Shown piece after piece: positions 33,289 to 42,245 of a DNA stretch of 64,000 bases. The stretch comes from Bog-105 sp965277855 (GTDB lineage Bacteria > Acidobacteriota > Terriglobia > Bryobacterales > Bryobacteraceae). The stretch is taken from contig OZ255847.1 in the NCBI GenBank assembly GCA_965277855.1, forward strand, positions 2,046,001 to 2,110,000. Direction: 5' to 3'. A program made the position numbers and the translations under genes. The notes under the pieces were generated by a model. It was not told where the DNA came from and ran no database searches. It saw only the letters and a program-made list of their open reading frames with translations. Numbering within the stretch: the first letter of the stretch is position 1; every line of letters begins with the position of its first letter.

Positions 33289-36200
33289 TCAAAATGTTCT
33301 TCCAATGGAGAAGCGGAATGTATGCCGCTTCTCGTCAAACGATATGGGCGACAAGCCCAAAGCGGAAATCGCACTCTGAAAAGTGGCCTCGTTCGGAAAA
33401 GACGATCTGTCGAATGCGATCGGGGCCTGCAAATTCGTATTGACAACACTCAAATTATACGCGTAATACAAACGGAACGGAGCGTTGACAACCGGCATCA
33501 ACACTTGCAGCTCGAGCCCGGCGGAGACTCTGGGGCGCTGGGTGCCCGGCGCGACAACCGCCCGAGCGTTGAAATTCGCTTGCGGGAAAAGCGCATTCAA
33601 GGTATTTACCCGGTCACTATTCAGCCCGAGTTGACTCGGCAGGGTCAGGCGATCGACGCCCACGTCCACAAAAGGCGCCAGAGTCACGGGACCGACAATC
33701 GGTATGCGGTATTCATAGTTGAAGACGCCATAGGTATCGCCGCCTGGCAGAATCAACTGGTAACTCGGGACAGTCTGCGTGACCTGCGCCGTACCGATGC
33801 TGCCGTCCGAGCCCACTATTCTTTGCACCCGTGGCGTACCATCGGCGTTCAGGACGCTCACCGTCCCTTCAGTCGGGATGTAGGCAATCGGGCTGATGGT
33901 GAGAATGTCGAAGCCGCGAACGTCGTCCTCGCCGCCCATGTAATAGCGGCTGTAAGGAGGCGCGACGCGGCCGCCATAGCCCGAAATAAACTTCCCATTG
34001 AGATGGAAGCCCATGACATTGCTCTTGAAAATGCCCCGGCGGAAATAGGCGATGTCCAACGACGGCTGCAGTGTATTCACGTTGCCTCCAATGGCCGCGC
34101 CTGTGTAGCCGAAGCTGGCGTTGATCCTCAGTCCCTTGGTAGGAATGATGGGATGATTAACCGTATTGTAGGCGTAGGTTGGCGTAATCGTACTCGTCCG
34201 TATGCCCGATAACGAATTTGGGCCACTCACTCCCTGGAAGTCCAGATACTCGAAGTAAGACTTAGCGCCGGTCGTAATGGGCGTCAGCGATTGGTCACTG
34301 TAGCTGTACGACAATCCGACTCGCGCAAAGCTGCGGCGGAGATTGTAGCTCAGGAACGTTGTGAAGCCCCTCCCGTTCGTCACATAGTTCAGCAGGCTTC
34401 CCTGTGGCAGTGAGTTGTAATACCCAATCAAGCTCTGATTACCGGCCAGAATCGCCGCCTGTTGGCCCTGGTTGTAGCTGTAGCGCTGATAGAAAACCGT
34501 GAAACCGGCCTGCACCGGCTTATCGAACAGGTACGGCTCGGTAAAGCCGAAGGTGATGTTATCGAGCAGCGTGCCGATCTGCGCACTTAAGCTCAGCGTC
34601 TCACCCAGACCGAGAAAGTTATTGGTCGAATACGAGAAGCCGATGAAGCTGCCCGAAATACCCGACACGCCACCGTTTAATTGAATGGAGTTCTTGCCGC
34701 GTTCTTTCAGCTTGATGGTGAGGTCGACAGTATCGGTCTTGGTGTCGCGCTTGATGTCGGCCGCGTCTTCGGGCTTCAGCGGATCGAAGTAGCCGAGCTG
34801 ATTTAAGCGCAGAATGCTTGTGTCGAAAAGCTGCCGGCTGTAGAGATCGCCTTCGTCGATCAGCATTTCGCGGCGAATGACTTTGTCGCGCGTGGTGGTG
34901 TTGCCCTGAAAATCGATGCGCCTGACGAAGAACTGGTGCCCTTCATCGACGTCTACCGTGAGATCGACCTGATCCTTACCCGGAACGATTTCGGGATCGG
35001 GAGTCGGCACAAAATCGATGTAGCCGAAGTTGCCGTAGAGCTTGCGTAACTCGTCGAGTCCCTTCTGCATTTTCTCGGTGGAAAACACGTCGCCGGGCGC
35101 CATACGGAAGACGCTGCGGGCAATCAGGTCGGGCGTGCGGAACAATTTCATGCCGACAAAGTTGAAGTTGCGCAGGAAGTATTTGTCGCCTTCCGAAACC
35201 GTCATGGTGATGTCGACCCGCTTGCCCGGTTTGTTGGATTTCATCAGTGGGACGAGCATCTTTCGGCCGTAGACGTCGTACACGCGCTCGTTGTGATTGA
35301 TCACGCGCGCCTGAAAATAACCGCGCGACATGTAGAACATCCGGATGCGCTCGGAATCTTCATCGAGCTTGGTCGAATCGTAGGTGCGGGCAAAAAGGTT
35401 TTCAAAGATGAGGGAATACGGAATGCCGATGGGCTTCAAATTCTTCATGGCCCGGATCACTTCTTTCGAACTGAAAGCGTGATTGCCGTCGATGATGATG
35501 TTCCCGACTTTTACTTTCGGGCCTTCATCGATGGCGAAGACAACATCGACTCCGCCCGGAGGCACCTGGCGGATCTGCGGAGTTACGGTGGCATATTGAT
35601 GGCCGCGCTCGGCTTCATACTCTTGCAGCACGTTCTTGGCGCGCTGCACCTTGCCCGGATCGAACTGCGATTCCGGCGAAAGATTGACGTGTCGTTCTTT
35701 GAAGCGGTCCAGAATTTCGGATTTCGTGATGGACTTGTTGCCGGTGTAGTCGATGACGTGAACGGTGCGGCGTTCCGTCACTACGAAGCGCAGAATGATG
35801 CCGCCCGACGCGGCCTTTTCGGTCTCTACGCGCAGGTCATCGAAGCGTCCGGTGTTCCACAGTGAAATAAAATCGCGATGGATCGACTGCTCGTCATAGA
35901 CGTCGCCCTTCTTCGTGTAGATCAAGGCACGCAACGTATCCTGCGGAACTTTGTGCTGGCCGCGAAACTCTACGGTGTCGATGATGTTCTCGCCGACGGC
36001 GGCGGGTTTGGCTTCCTGCACACCATTGGGATTGGGTTGTGCCGGATTCGGCTTGTTGGATTCGGGAACGTTCTCGAAGGGATTGGGCGGCTGCGGCGGA
36101 TTCTGCTGGGGTGGGGGCTGCTGCGCGGGCGGAGGATTCTGTTGCTGCGGAGGCTGGTTCGCGGGCGTCGTCTGCTGCTGCGGCTCTGCTTCCGCATTGC

Positions 36201-36342
36201 TCCCTGCTCCATCCACACCTGCGGGCGAAACATTTACCTGCGCCGCCGACACTGCGGAGAAAGTACCTGAAAGTGCGATCACAAACAGCAGGCAAACTGC
36301 CGAAGCAGACATACGCAGGCATCGAAGCCTGTGATGAATCAT
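33289..36342 (-). CDS. bamA: Outer membrane protein assembly factor BamA
   Basis: Central Omp85 component that inserts beta-barrel proteins into the outer membrane, 1017 residues. A signal peptide (to about 34) is followed by an unusual stretch of Pro, Gln and Asn (about 45-105), then five POTRA domains (about 115-480; IDTVEFRGQHKVPQDTLRALI opens the first) and the barrel. Barrel motifs include the VRGFD loop-6 signature near residue 812, and the chain ends in Phe, the usual outer-membrane sorting residue. Longer than the roughly 800 of E. coli, partly through the N-terminal linker. Operon with skp. Confidence 0.94.
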   Translation of the reverse strand: MIHHRLRCLRMSASAVCLLFVIALSGTFSAVSAAQVNVSPAGVDGAGSNAEAEPQQQTTPANQPPQQQNPPPAQQPPPQQNPPQPPNPFENVPESNKPNPAQPNPNGVQEAKPAAVGENIIDTVEFRGQHKVPQDTLRALIYTKKGDVYDEQSIHRDFISLWNTGRFDDLRVETEKAASGGIILRFVVTERRTVHVIDYTGNKSITKSEILDRFKERHVNLSPESQFDPGKVQRAKNVLQEYEAERGHQYATVTPQIRQVPPGGVDVVFAIDEGPKVKVGNIIIDGNHAFSSKEVIRAMKNLKPIGIPYSLIFENLFARTYDSTKLDEDSERIRMFYMSRGYFQARVINHNERVYDVYGRKMLVPLMKSNKPGKRVDITMTVSEGDKYFLRNFNFVGMKLFRTPDLIARSVFRMAPGDVFSTEKMQKGLDELRKLYGNFGYIDFVPTPDPEIVPGKDQVDLTVDVDEGHQFFVRRIDFQGNTTTRDKVIRREMLIDEGDLYSRQLFDTSILRLNQLGYFDPLKPEDAADIKRDTKTDTVDLTIKLKERGKNSIQLNGGVSGISGSFIGFSYSTNNFLGLGETLSLSAQIGTLLDNITFGFTEPYLFDKPVQAGFTVFYQRYSYNQGQQAAILAGNQSLIGYYNSLPQGSLLNYVTNGRGFTTFLSYNLRRSFARVGLSYSYSDQSLTPITTGAKSYFEYLDFQGVSGPNSLSGIRTSTITPTYAYNTVNHPIIPTKGLRINASFGYTGAAIGGNVNTLQPSLDIAYFRRGIFKSNVMGFHLNGKFISGYGGRVAPPYSRYYMGGEDDVRGFDILTISPIAYIPTEGTVSVLNADGTPRVQRIVGSDGSIGTAQVTQTVPSYQLILPGGDTYGVFNYEYRIPIVGPVTLAPFVDVGVDRLTLPSQLGLNSDRVNTLNALFPQANFNARAVVAPGTQRPRVSAGLELQVLMPVVNAPFRLYYAYNLSVVNTNLQAPIAFDRSSFPNEATFQSAISALGLSPISFDEKRHTFRFSIGRTF

Positions 36343-36547
36343 TTCTAAGAGCGAATCCTTTCGTTGCCGCTTAAGCGAGTCTCATTCATGGCTGCAGGAA
36401 CACTCCCCTGACGTTGCGTGTCGCGCGCTGGTTTCAGCCCAGGCACACATCGCCCGATCGAAAACAACCTGAACCTAAAACTCGAACTCCCCAGTGTAGC
36501 GAATGGACGAGCGACGGCGGCACGAGTTGGATGGCGAAGCTAATCTA

Positions 36548-36621
36548 GCCGCAAATGAACGCGGATCAACGCAGATAGAAGATTTATTTTCGATCGGCGT
36601 TGTTCTGCGTTTATCAGCGGC
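36548..36621. repeat. Dispersed-type imperfect inverted repeat (GCCGC...GCGGC)
   Basis: The arm at 36548-36576 (GCCGCAAATGAACGCGGATC onwards) and the arm at 36595-36621 (CGGCGTTGTTCTGCGTTTAT onwards) are imperfect reverse complements, giving a long hairpin with an A+T-rich centre. This resembles the widely dispersed AACGCGGAT/ACGCAGAT palindromic repeats seen in intergenic regions of many unrelated bacteria. It lies in the 294-base gap between bamA and a carboxypeptidase-regulatory-like gene; no gene is seen there. Confidence 0.6.
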
Positions 36622-36636
36622 AGGCGAAGGCCTTGG

Positions 36637-38274
36637 TTAGGGTTTCAGCCGTGATTGTACGTTTATCTGGACGGCGCCGCCTCCACTCACTGGAACCTCT
36701 ACTGTCTCGGCATGCGCCAGGTAGGGTGCGAGCACTCTCGGATTATGATATTCGAGGTCGCGTCCGTGATCGATGGCCAGGAGAAAGTAACGGCCCGGAT
36801 GCACTTCCGGCAGAGTGAAGGTGCCGTCGCTGTCGCTTTGATCGCGCGGTATGCCGTTGCCCTGGTTGACAGGCTGCGGAATCAGCAGCACCATGGCGGC
36901 GGGGTACGGCTTGCCGTTGCGTAAGGCGATGCCATCTAATTTGGTGAGGCCGGGCGCGGCTGTGATGGCAAGCTGAACAGATGAACCGTGGCTCACGTGC
37001 AATAAACCATCTGAGTACGCTGCGCCCTGTGCCGCGATCGATTTTATATACAGCGAGCCGGTATTCAGTAAGTGGAGTTGATACTTGCCTGGCGAGAAGT
37101 CACCACCGGGTCCGCCTCGATTGCAGTGAAAGACGCCGTCGGGCTGCACCTGGCAGATCGAATTCTCGTTTGTCTCAGGCGCGCTCAGCAAGACCATGAG
37201 GCCTGCGGGCGTCTTGCTGCCTTCGACTACGAGCCGACCGTTGATCTCCGTTTTCTGAAAGCTGGATGCGCTCAATGGTGTGTCGCCGGTAGCACTTACT
37301 AGCGCCGAACCCGAACTACGTTCAGGCCCCGGCTGCTCTGGCCCGAATGTGAGTCGCGAGACCAGGTAAGTGCCTGGGGCTAGACCACGAATTTCTGAAC
37401 TCACATCGTTGGTGGCGAAGTACGAGCCATTGGCTTGGAACCGGGTGCCCGCGGGCCCGAGCGTCTCGACAGACAGCGAAGTGTTCTGAGGTGCGCCGCC
37501 TTCCACCGTAATGCGCACGGCCGGCACGGCACGCAGGGTGATGCGAATTTTCGACTCATCGCCATCGGCAATCTGAATGGGCGAGGCCTCTTGGGGATTG
37601 GCAGCAGCCGGATAGTAAGTGGTCGGGAAGGCCACGTCGAGTTCTTTGGTGGCAGCCTCGGATTCGGGCCATTGTTGGCCCATCATGGACTGCGCATACC
37701 AGGGCCGGCCGCCGGCAGCGGCAAAGTACGTGCCCGGGTCGAGATGAGCCCAACGGCAACGCCCGTCCTCGTCGCTATTCTGCTGCCGCAGCAATTGCAC
37801 CTGGGCCCACCCGGCTTCGATGTGACGCCGGAAGAGCATCACCTGCGCATTGCGAACCGGCTCGCCCTGTTCGTCGAGTATTTCGACCGTCAGGCTGGTG
37901 GGAGCGGGCAGCGGAAAAACAATGTGTGCGGAATCGAGGCCTGGCCCCACGGCGATGCCTGTTGAATACTGCCCATCTTCCAGGAACGTTTTATTTACGC
38001 CGTGCGATTCGGCCGAGAGCGTGTATTTGCCCGCCGGAACATCGGTGAAGTAGAAGCTTCCATCTTCGCCGGTGATGACGGTGGCCTGTTGATCGCGACG
38101 ATCGTTGCGAGTGATGGTGACATGCGCCTTTTTCACGGGTTGGTGTGTTTGTGGCCTCACAACGACGCCGTTAATGGCGAAGAACTGCGGTGGCGACTGA
38201 GGCTGCTGCGCACCTGCTTTGGCTAATGCGAATAGCGCCAACGCGGAGAAGAGAACGTTTCCGCAATGGCTCAT
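36637..38274 (-). CDS. Secreted carboxypeptidase-regulatory-like repeat protein
   Basis: Exported protein of 545 residues with signal peptide (to about 22, ALAKAGAQ). It contains several carboxypeptidase regulatory-like (transthyretin-like) beta-sandwich units, e.g. INGVVVRPQTHQPVKKAHVT with GEDGSFYFTDVPAGKYTLSA near 35-85, another near 150-205, and a third near 440-510 with SDGTFTLPEVHPGRYFLLAI. No catalytic domain. It is probably surface-attached or adhesive. Start overlaps the stop of its upstream paralogue (ATGA), so both are coupled. Confidence 0.82.
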   Translation of the reverse strand: MSHCGNVLFSALALFALAKAGAQQPQSPPQFFAINGVVVRPQTHQPVKKAHVTITRNDRRDQQATVITGEDGSFYFTDVPAGKYTLSAESHGVNKTFLEDGQYSTGIAVGPGLDSAHIVFPLPAPTSLTVEILDEQGEPVRNAQVMLFRRHIEAGWAQVQLLRQQNSDEDGRCRWAHLDPGTYFAAAGGRPWYAQSMMGQQWPESEAATKELDVAFPTTYYPAAANPQEASPIQIADGDESKIRITLRAVPAVRITVEGGAPQNTSLSVETLGPAGTRFQANGSYFATNDVSSEIRGLAPGTYLVSRLTFGPEQPGPERSSGSALVSATGDTPLSASSFQKTEINGRLVVEGSKTPAGLMVLLSAPETNENSICQVQPDGVFHCNRGGPGGDFSPGKYQLHLLNTGSLYIKSIAAQGAAYSDGLLHVSHGSSVQLAITAAPGLTKLDGIALRNGKPYPAAMVLLIPQPVNQGNGIPRDQSDSDGTFTLPEVHPGRYFLLAIDHGRDLEYHNPRVLAPYLAHAETVEVPVSGGGAVQINVQSRLKP

Positions 38275-39929
38275 GGAGTGCTCCGGCCGCTCAGCTCAAA
38301 AGTGATGGAGGCTTTCTGACTTGCGTCAAGTGTCAGGGTTTGCGAAGGAACGTTACGCATGGCGTCGGGATTCATGTATTCGAGCCCGTTGAGATCGGAG
38401 ACTGCGTACACGTGATAGTTGCCGGGACGGAGATTGGGGAGATTGAAGCTGGCCGAACCCTGTTGATCCGTTTGCAGCGAGTAGGGCTGAGGGTCGAACA
38501 GTAGATCGTCCGGGACAGCTATTACCATCACGCTGGTATTCGGACTTCCGCCGTGGACTGAAACGGACACGCTCGCGCAATCGCTGCGCATCGAGACAAC
38601 CACAGGCTCCTGACCTTCGCCCGCAGTTATCGTTAGCGGCTGCCGCGTGAGATCGCTGCTGCCGTACGTGACGGTTCCGACGCAGCCGACCGGTCCGAAG
38701 GTCTGGGCCAGCACTTTGTATTGGCCGGGTTGAACGCCTTGCACCGCGATGCGGGGCGGGGTTCCGCCCTCCGCGTTCGCCAATTGCGATGAGTAATACT
38801 CGCGCCGCCGACTGTCAATTGAAACAGTTCCCGGTTCGGCAGTCGCCAGATGTACTTGCACCGAAGGGGGCTGGTTTTCCGCACTGCCTTGCGCAGGATT
38901 TACGATCACCGGGATATCGATCCCGCGCTGCAATCTGAGTTCGACGCCTTGCACGTCCGCCCCGTTGATTGCTACCTCTTCCTGCGCTCCGGATCCACCA
39001 TTCTCCATGTCGTTGACTTGCGCATGAACGGTCCAGACGCCATTGGGAACAGCGCGAATGAAAAACCGGCCCGTTGCGGGTTCGATCCGGCGGCCGAATG
39101 TCCCTGGCCAACCGACGCTGCTATCGATCGACAGGTTCATTCCTAAACCTGGCTTAAATCCCACAATTCTGCCCGTTACGGTATACCCGGGTGCGAGGCC
39201 GAGCGTAAAGTCTGTCTCTGCTTCCTGACCGGGCGATAGATCGATGCGCTGTGCCGATTCGATGTCCGGGCTATTTGGATAGCAGCGCGGAGGATAGCTC
39301 TGGGCGTTGTGAGCGGCCATAGGAGTTTCCGACTTGCCCGCGGTACACACCACCACTGGGCCGGGCATCTGCCCACCGAAGCGGAATTCCCCGCGATCAT
39401 CGGAGGAGGCAAAGCCGCGTGAGACCCACTGCTTACGGCCTTGCGAAATTTGCTGCGCCATCAGCTGCATGGGCAAGTCCTCGATGGGCTCGCCATCGCC
39501 GTCGACCACTTTGCCCACCAGCCTGGACTCGGGCATTAAACCGACACGAAAGTCGTTGCTGCCCGAAGTGACCACCTGTGGCTTGTTGGCTGCCCCGATT
39601 GCGCCGTTGCCAAACGGTGAAGTGCGCGGATCGAAGTAACCGGGGCGCTGCCCGGACAGATAGACCGGGCCTTCGGGCACGCCGGCGATTTGGAAACGAC
39701 CGTCCGTTCCGGAGAAGCCAACGCGGTCCTGACCGTTGCCGTTGATGTGGACGAGCGCGTGACCGACCGGCTGGTTCGTAACGGTATTGAAAACTGTGCC
39801 CGAAACGGGATAGGTTTTCCCCGTCGGAGTGGGGGCTTGAGGGGCATTGGGCACCGAGGCGATTTGCCCGGCGGCCATGCTCACGCTTGCACGGCAGGCA
39901 AGCAGCAGCAGCACGTACGGATACCGCAT
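38271..39929 (-). CDS. Secreted carboxypeptidase-regulatory-like repeat protein (paralogue)
   Basis: Exported protein of 552 residues, similar in design to the following gene. The signal peptide is followed by a carboxypeptidase regulatory-like unit (VSGTVFNTVTNQPVGHALVH, with GTDGRFQIAGVPEGPVYLSG near 45-90), then further units including YTVTGRIVGF near 260 and a C-terminal repeat ending in the NLRPGNYHVYAVSDLNGLEY segment. Both genes appear to be tandem duplicates in one operon. No enzymatic residues are seen. Acidobacteria carry many such proteins; their ligands are unknown. Confidence 0.82.
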   Translation of the reverse strand: MRYPYVLLLLACRASVSMAAGQIASVPNAPQAPTPTGKTYPVSGTVFNTVTNQPVGHALVHINGNGQDRVGFSGTDGRFQIAGVPEGPVYLSGQRPGYFDPRTSPFGNGAIGAANKPQVVTSGSNDFRVGLMPESRLVGKVVDGDGEPIEDLPMQLMAQQISQGRKQWVSRGFASSDDRGEFRFGGQMPGPVVVCTAGKSETPMAAHNAQSYPPRCYPNSPDIESAQRIDLSPGQEAETDFTLGLAPGYTVTGRIVGFKPGLGMNLSIDSSVGWPGTFGRRIEPATGRFFIRAVPNGVWTVHAQVNDMENGGSGAQEEVAINGADVQGVELRLQRGIDIPVIVNPAQGSAENQPPSVQVHLATAEPGTVSIDSRRREYYSSQLANAEGGTPPRIAVQGVQPGQYKVLAQTFGPVGCVGTVTYGSSDLTRQPLTITAGEGQEPVVVSMRSDCASVSVSVHGGSPNTSVMVIAVPDDLLFDPQPYSLQTDQQGSASFNLPNLRPGNYHVYAVSDLNGLEYMNPDAMRNVPSQTLTLDASQKASITFELSGRSTP

Positions 39930-39975
39930 AAAGAAGCTGAAAGCTTAGAGTCTGTTAAGTGCTATTCGGTTCCCA

Positions 39976-40251
39976 TTAAATCTGGCTCCGGGTCCCATGA
40001 TAGAAGTGCAGGATTTCCACCGCCTGGTCTGTGACGTTGTAGACGGCTATGTAAGGAAGTCCCGAGAAGACCAACTTCCTAGTGCCTTCGATCCGTCCCT
40101 TGCGTCCTCTGAGCGGAGCGCCTCGCAGACTTTCGCAACCATCGTAGAGTTTCTTAGCTACTTCTCGTGCTGCCGTAGGATTATCGCTACCGATGTATCA
40201 AGTGATGTCGTACAGGTCTTGCGCTGCCGATTCGGTGCATCGCAGCAGCAT
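39976..40251 (-). pseudogene. RelE/ParE-type toxin with in-frame TGA at codon 18
   Basis: A 91-codon reading frame from ATG 40251 to TAA 39976-39978, broken by TGA at 40198-40200. It reads MLLRCTESAAQDLYDIT, stop, YIGSDNPTAAREVAKKLYDG, then RKGRIEGTRKLVFSGLPYIA and EILHFYHGTRSQI. This is a typical ParE fold: helical N-terminus, central strands with the conserved Arg, and the ILHFYHG C-terminal strand. A CGA or TGG to TGA change would restore it. The ATG overlaps the antitoxin stop (TGATG), as expected for a toxin-antitoxin operon. As it stands the toxin is truncated. Confidence 0.75.
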
Positions 40252-40478
40252 CAGGAGGACTGCAGTATCTTCTCGACGTTAGCCCATACTTCGGCTTGCT
40301 CCACGAAGTCACCGCGCCTAGCGGCGGCCAAACCTCGCTCAACACCTTCGCGGAATCGTGCGGAGTCTTCCAGCACGCCTAAGGCAGCGTCCTTGACCAC
40401 GTCCGCAGCGTCTACGCCTTCTTGCTTTGCAATCTGCGAAAGCTGCGCTTCCTGCTCGGGAGTGAACCGGACTTCCAT
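40251..40478 (-). CDS. Antitoxin of a ParE-type toxin-antitoxin pair
   Basis: Small protein of 75 residues: MEVRFTPEQEAQLSQIAKQE at the N-terminus, then VDAADVVKDAALGVLED and a C-terminal acidic/helical tail. It fits the short antitoxins paired with ParE toxins, with an N-terminal DNA-binding strand-helix and a C-terminal toxin-binding helix. The start is chosen at 40478, where the domain begins; the longer frame to 40703 overlaps the cyclophilin gene on the other strand. It is followed by the toxin with a one-base overlap. Confidence 0.72.
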   Translation of the reverse strand: MEVRFTPEQEAQLSQIAKQEGVDAADVVKDAALGVLEDSARFREGVERGLAAARRGDFVEQAEVWANVEKILQSS

Positions 40479-40569
40479 ACTGCTTCCAGAGTAAGAACTA
40501 TAAGCTCTCCTGTCAATCATCCTTCTCGGAGGACCGGCCGGCAAACTCGCTCGCCTACACTGAAACAAG

Positions 40570-41052
40570 ATGAGCAAACAGTATTCCGCACCGCCCGCGA
40601 TGTCGATTGATCCAGCCAAGAAATACTCGGCTACCATCGAGACGTCGCAGGGCCCGATTGTCGTCGATCTCTTTGCGAAAGAGGCTCCGAAGACGGTCAA
40701 CAATTTTGTTTTTCTCGCGCGCGACGGCTTTTACGATGGCACGATGTTTCATCGCGTGATTCCGGATTTTATGGTGCAGGGCGGCGACCCTACCGGCACC
40801 GGCCGCGGCGGCCCCGGCTATCGTTTTGAAGATGAGACAAAGGGGAATCCGCATCAGCACCAAACGGGTTCGCTTTCGATGGCGAACGCCGGGCCGAATA
40901 CCAATGGCAGCCAGTTTTTTATCACGCATGTGGCTACCGACTGGTTGAACGGCAAGCACACCGTGTTCGGTCAGGTTCGGTCCGGGCAGGAAGTGGTCGA
41001 CAAGGTCAAGCAGGGCGACACTCTCACGGCGATCAAAATCGAAGAGGCATAG
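40570..41052 (+). CDS. Cyclophilin-type peptidyl-prolyl isomerase
   Basis: Peptidyl-prolyl cis-trans isomerase of 160 residues, apparently cytoplasmic since no signal peptide is seen. Key cyclophilin residues are present: FHRVIPDFMVQGG (Arg, Phe and Gln of the active site) near 57-69, GPGYRFEDE near 78-86, MANAGPNTNGSQFFIT near 100-115 and LNGKHTVFGQV near 122-132. Directly followed by an HD-domain gene with a 6-base gap. Confidence 0.95.
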   Translation: MSKQYSAPPAMSIDPAKKYSATIETSQGPIVVDLFAKEAPKTVNNFVFLARDGFYDGTMFHRVIPDFMVQGGDPTGTGRGGPGYRFEDETKGNPHQHQTGSLSMANAGPNTNGSQFFITHVATDWLNGKHTVFGQVRSGQEVVDKVKQGDTLTAIKIEEA

Positions 41053-41058
41053 TTTCGG

Positions 41059-41643
41059 ATGACGCGCGATGCCGCCTGGCAGATCGTTTGTGAGTTCGTA
41101 AAGAGTGAAAGCCTCCGCCGGCACATGCTGGGAGTGGAGGCTTGCCTGGTTGCCTATGCGGAGAAGTTCGGCGAGGATCGGGAGCGCTGGGCGGTGACTG
41201 CGCTGCTGCACGATTTCGACTGGGAGATGCATCCCTCGGCGCCTGACCATCCCATGAAGGGTGAGGCGATATTGATTGAGCGCGGCGTAGACGCGGAGAT
41301 CCGCCGCGCCATTTTATCGCACGCCAATTACAGCGGGGTGCCCAGGGTATCGCTGCTCGAGAAGGCGCTATTTGCCTGCGATGAACTCTCGGGGTTTCTG
41401 ACTGCATGCTCTTATGTCAAGCCTGGGAAAAGCGTTTTCGAAGTAGACGTGCCATCGGTGAAGCGCAAGCTCAAGGACAAAGCGTTTGCGCGCAATGTGA
41501 ATCGCGACGACATTATCAACGGCGCACAGGAACTAGCTGTTCCGCTCGATGAACACATATCCTTCTGCCTGGAGGCCATGAAGTCGCACGCCCAGGAACT
41601 CGGCTTGGCGGGAGTTACCCAAGCCCAGGGGCAACAGGCCTAG
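41059..41643 (+). CDS. HD-domain hydrolase
   Basis: Probable metal-dependent phosphohydrolase of 194 residues. The HD pattern is H in SLRRHMLGVE near 21, HD in ALLHDFDW near 54-55, H in PDHPMKGEA near 65 and D in FACDELSG near 111. The family is the HDIG/YqeK-like group of small soluble proteins; the substrate is not readable. It follows cyclophilin with a 6-base gap, so probably one transcript. Its stop codon overlaps the stop region of the convergent secreted-protein gene by 4 bases. Confidence 0.85.
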   Translation: MTRDAAWQIVCEFVKSESLRRHMLGVEACLVAYAEKFGEDRERWAVTALLHDFDWEMHPSAPDHPMKGEAILIERGVDAEIRRAILSHANYSGVPRVSLLEKALFACDELSGFLTACSYVKPGKSVFEVDVPSVKRKLKDKAFARNVNRDDIINGAQELAVPLDEHISFCLEAMKSHAQELGLAGVTQAQGQQA

Positions 41644-42044
41644 TAGCGGTGCTCGCGGGCGGCGCGCAGATCGGAAATATCCCGCATCAAAGCATCGCGC
41701 GAACTGGCCTGCAACGTATTCTTATCGAGAATCTTTTGCACGTTTGAAATGGCATCATCCAATTCGTGTTTGTCGAAGTGGCCCTTGGTCAGGTGGCGGT
41801 CGAAGGTCGAAAGGTGTCCTTGCGCATGCTCGTAACGTTCGCGCTGGTCGCCTTTCATTCTTGCCAGCCCCGACGCTTCGCGCAGATCGCCTTGCGTTCG
41901 TTCGACTAATCCGCGCAACTCGCCGTACCGTTCGTTACCGTATTGAAATCCGCCGCTTGGAAAAGCAAAGGCGGAAGCAGCCGGAATGAACACCATTCCG
42001 AGCGATAGTGCAGCGACTATGAATGACTTTTGGAAGAGATGCAT
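41640..42044 (-). CDS. Small secreted helical protein
   Basis: Exported protein of 134 residues with the signal peptide MHLFQKSFIVAALSLGMVFI (cleavage near ASAFA, residue 27). The mature part is mostly helical and charged (GELRGLVERTQGDLREASGL, HDxDDAISNVQKILDKN). It is not recognised. ATG 42044 is chosen since the signal peptide starts there; upstream codons are unlikely. Convergent with the HD gene (4-base overlap). The periplasmic location is inferred. Confidence 0.6.
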   Translation of the reverse strand: MHLFQKSFIVAALSLGMVFIPAASAFAFPSGGFQYGNERYGELRGLVERTQGDLREASGLARMKGDQRERYEHAQGHLSTFDRHLTKGHFDKHELDDAISNVQKILDKNTLQASSRDALMRDISDLRAAREHRY

Positions 42045-42245
42045 GGTTCCAGGCCCCTTAATGCCTGTCACATTGTAAGACGCCTGGATCGCAGCTGGTT
42101 GCTTCCCCCAACAAACACCATTACAGATTAATTTCAATTAAGTACCGGTAGCTCGAGGAAAAACGCGGTTTCAAATCATCCGCTCACGCGGATCATGGGC
42201 TTAGGGCCGCGTTTTTCTGAAAAGGCGGAGTTTGTCAACAAACTC

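Noticed and set aside
40555..41250. 231-codon minus-strand frame opposite cyclophilin and the HD gene
   Set aside because: Fully antisense to two genes with clear family motifs; no independent support.
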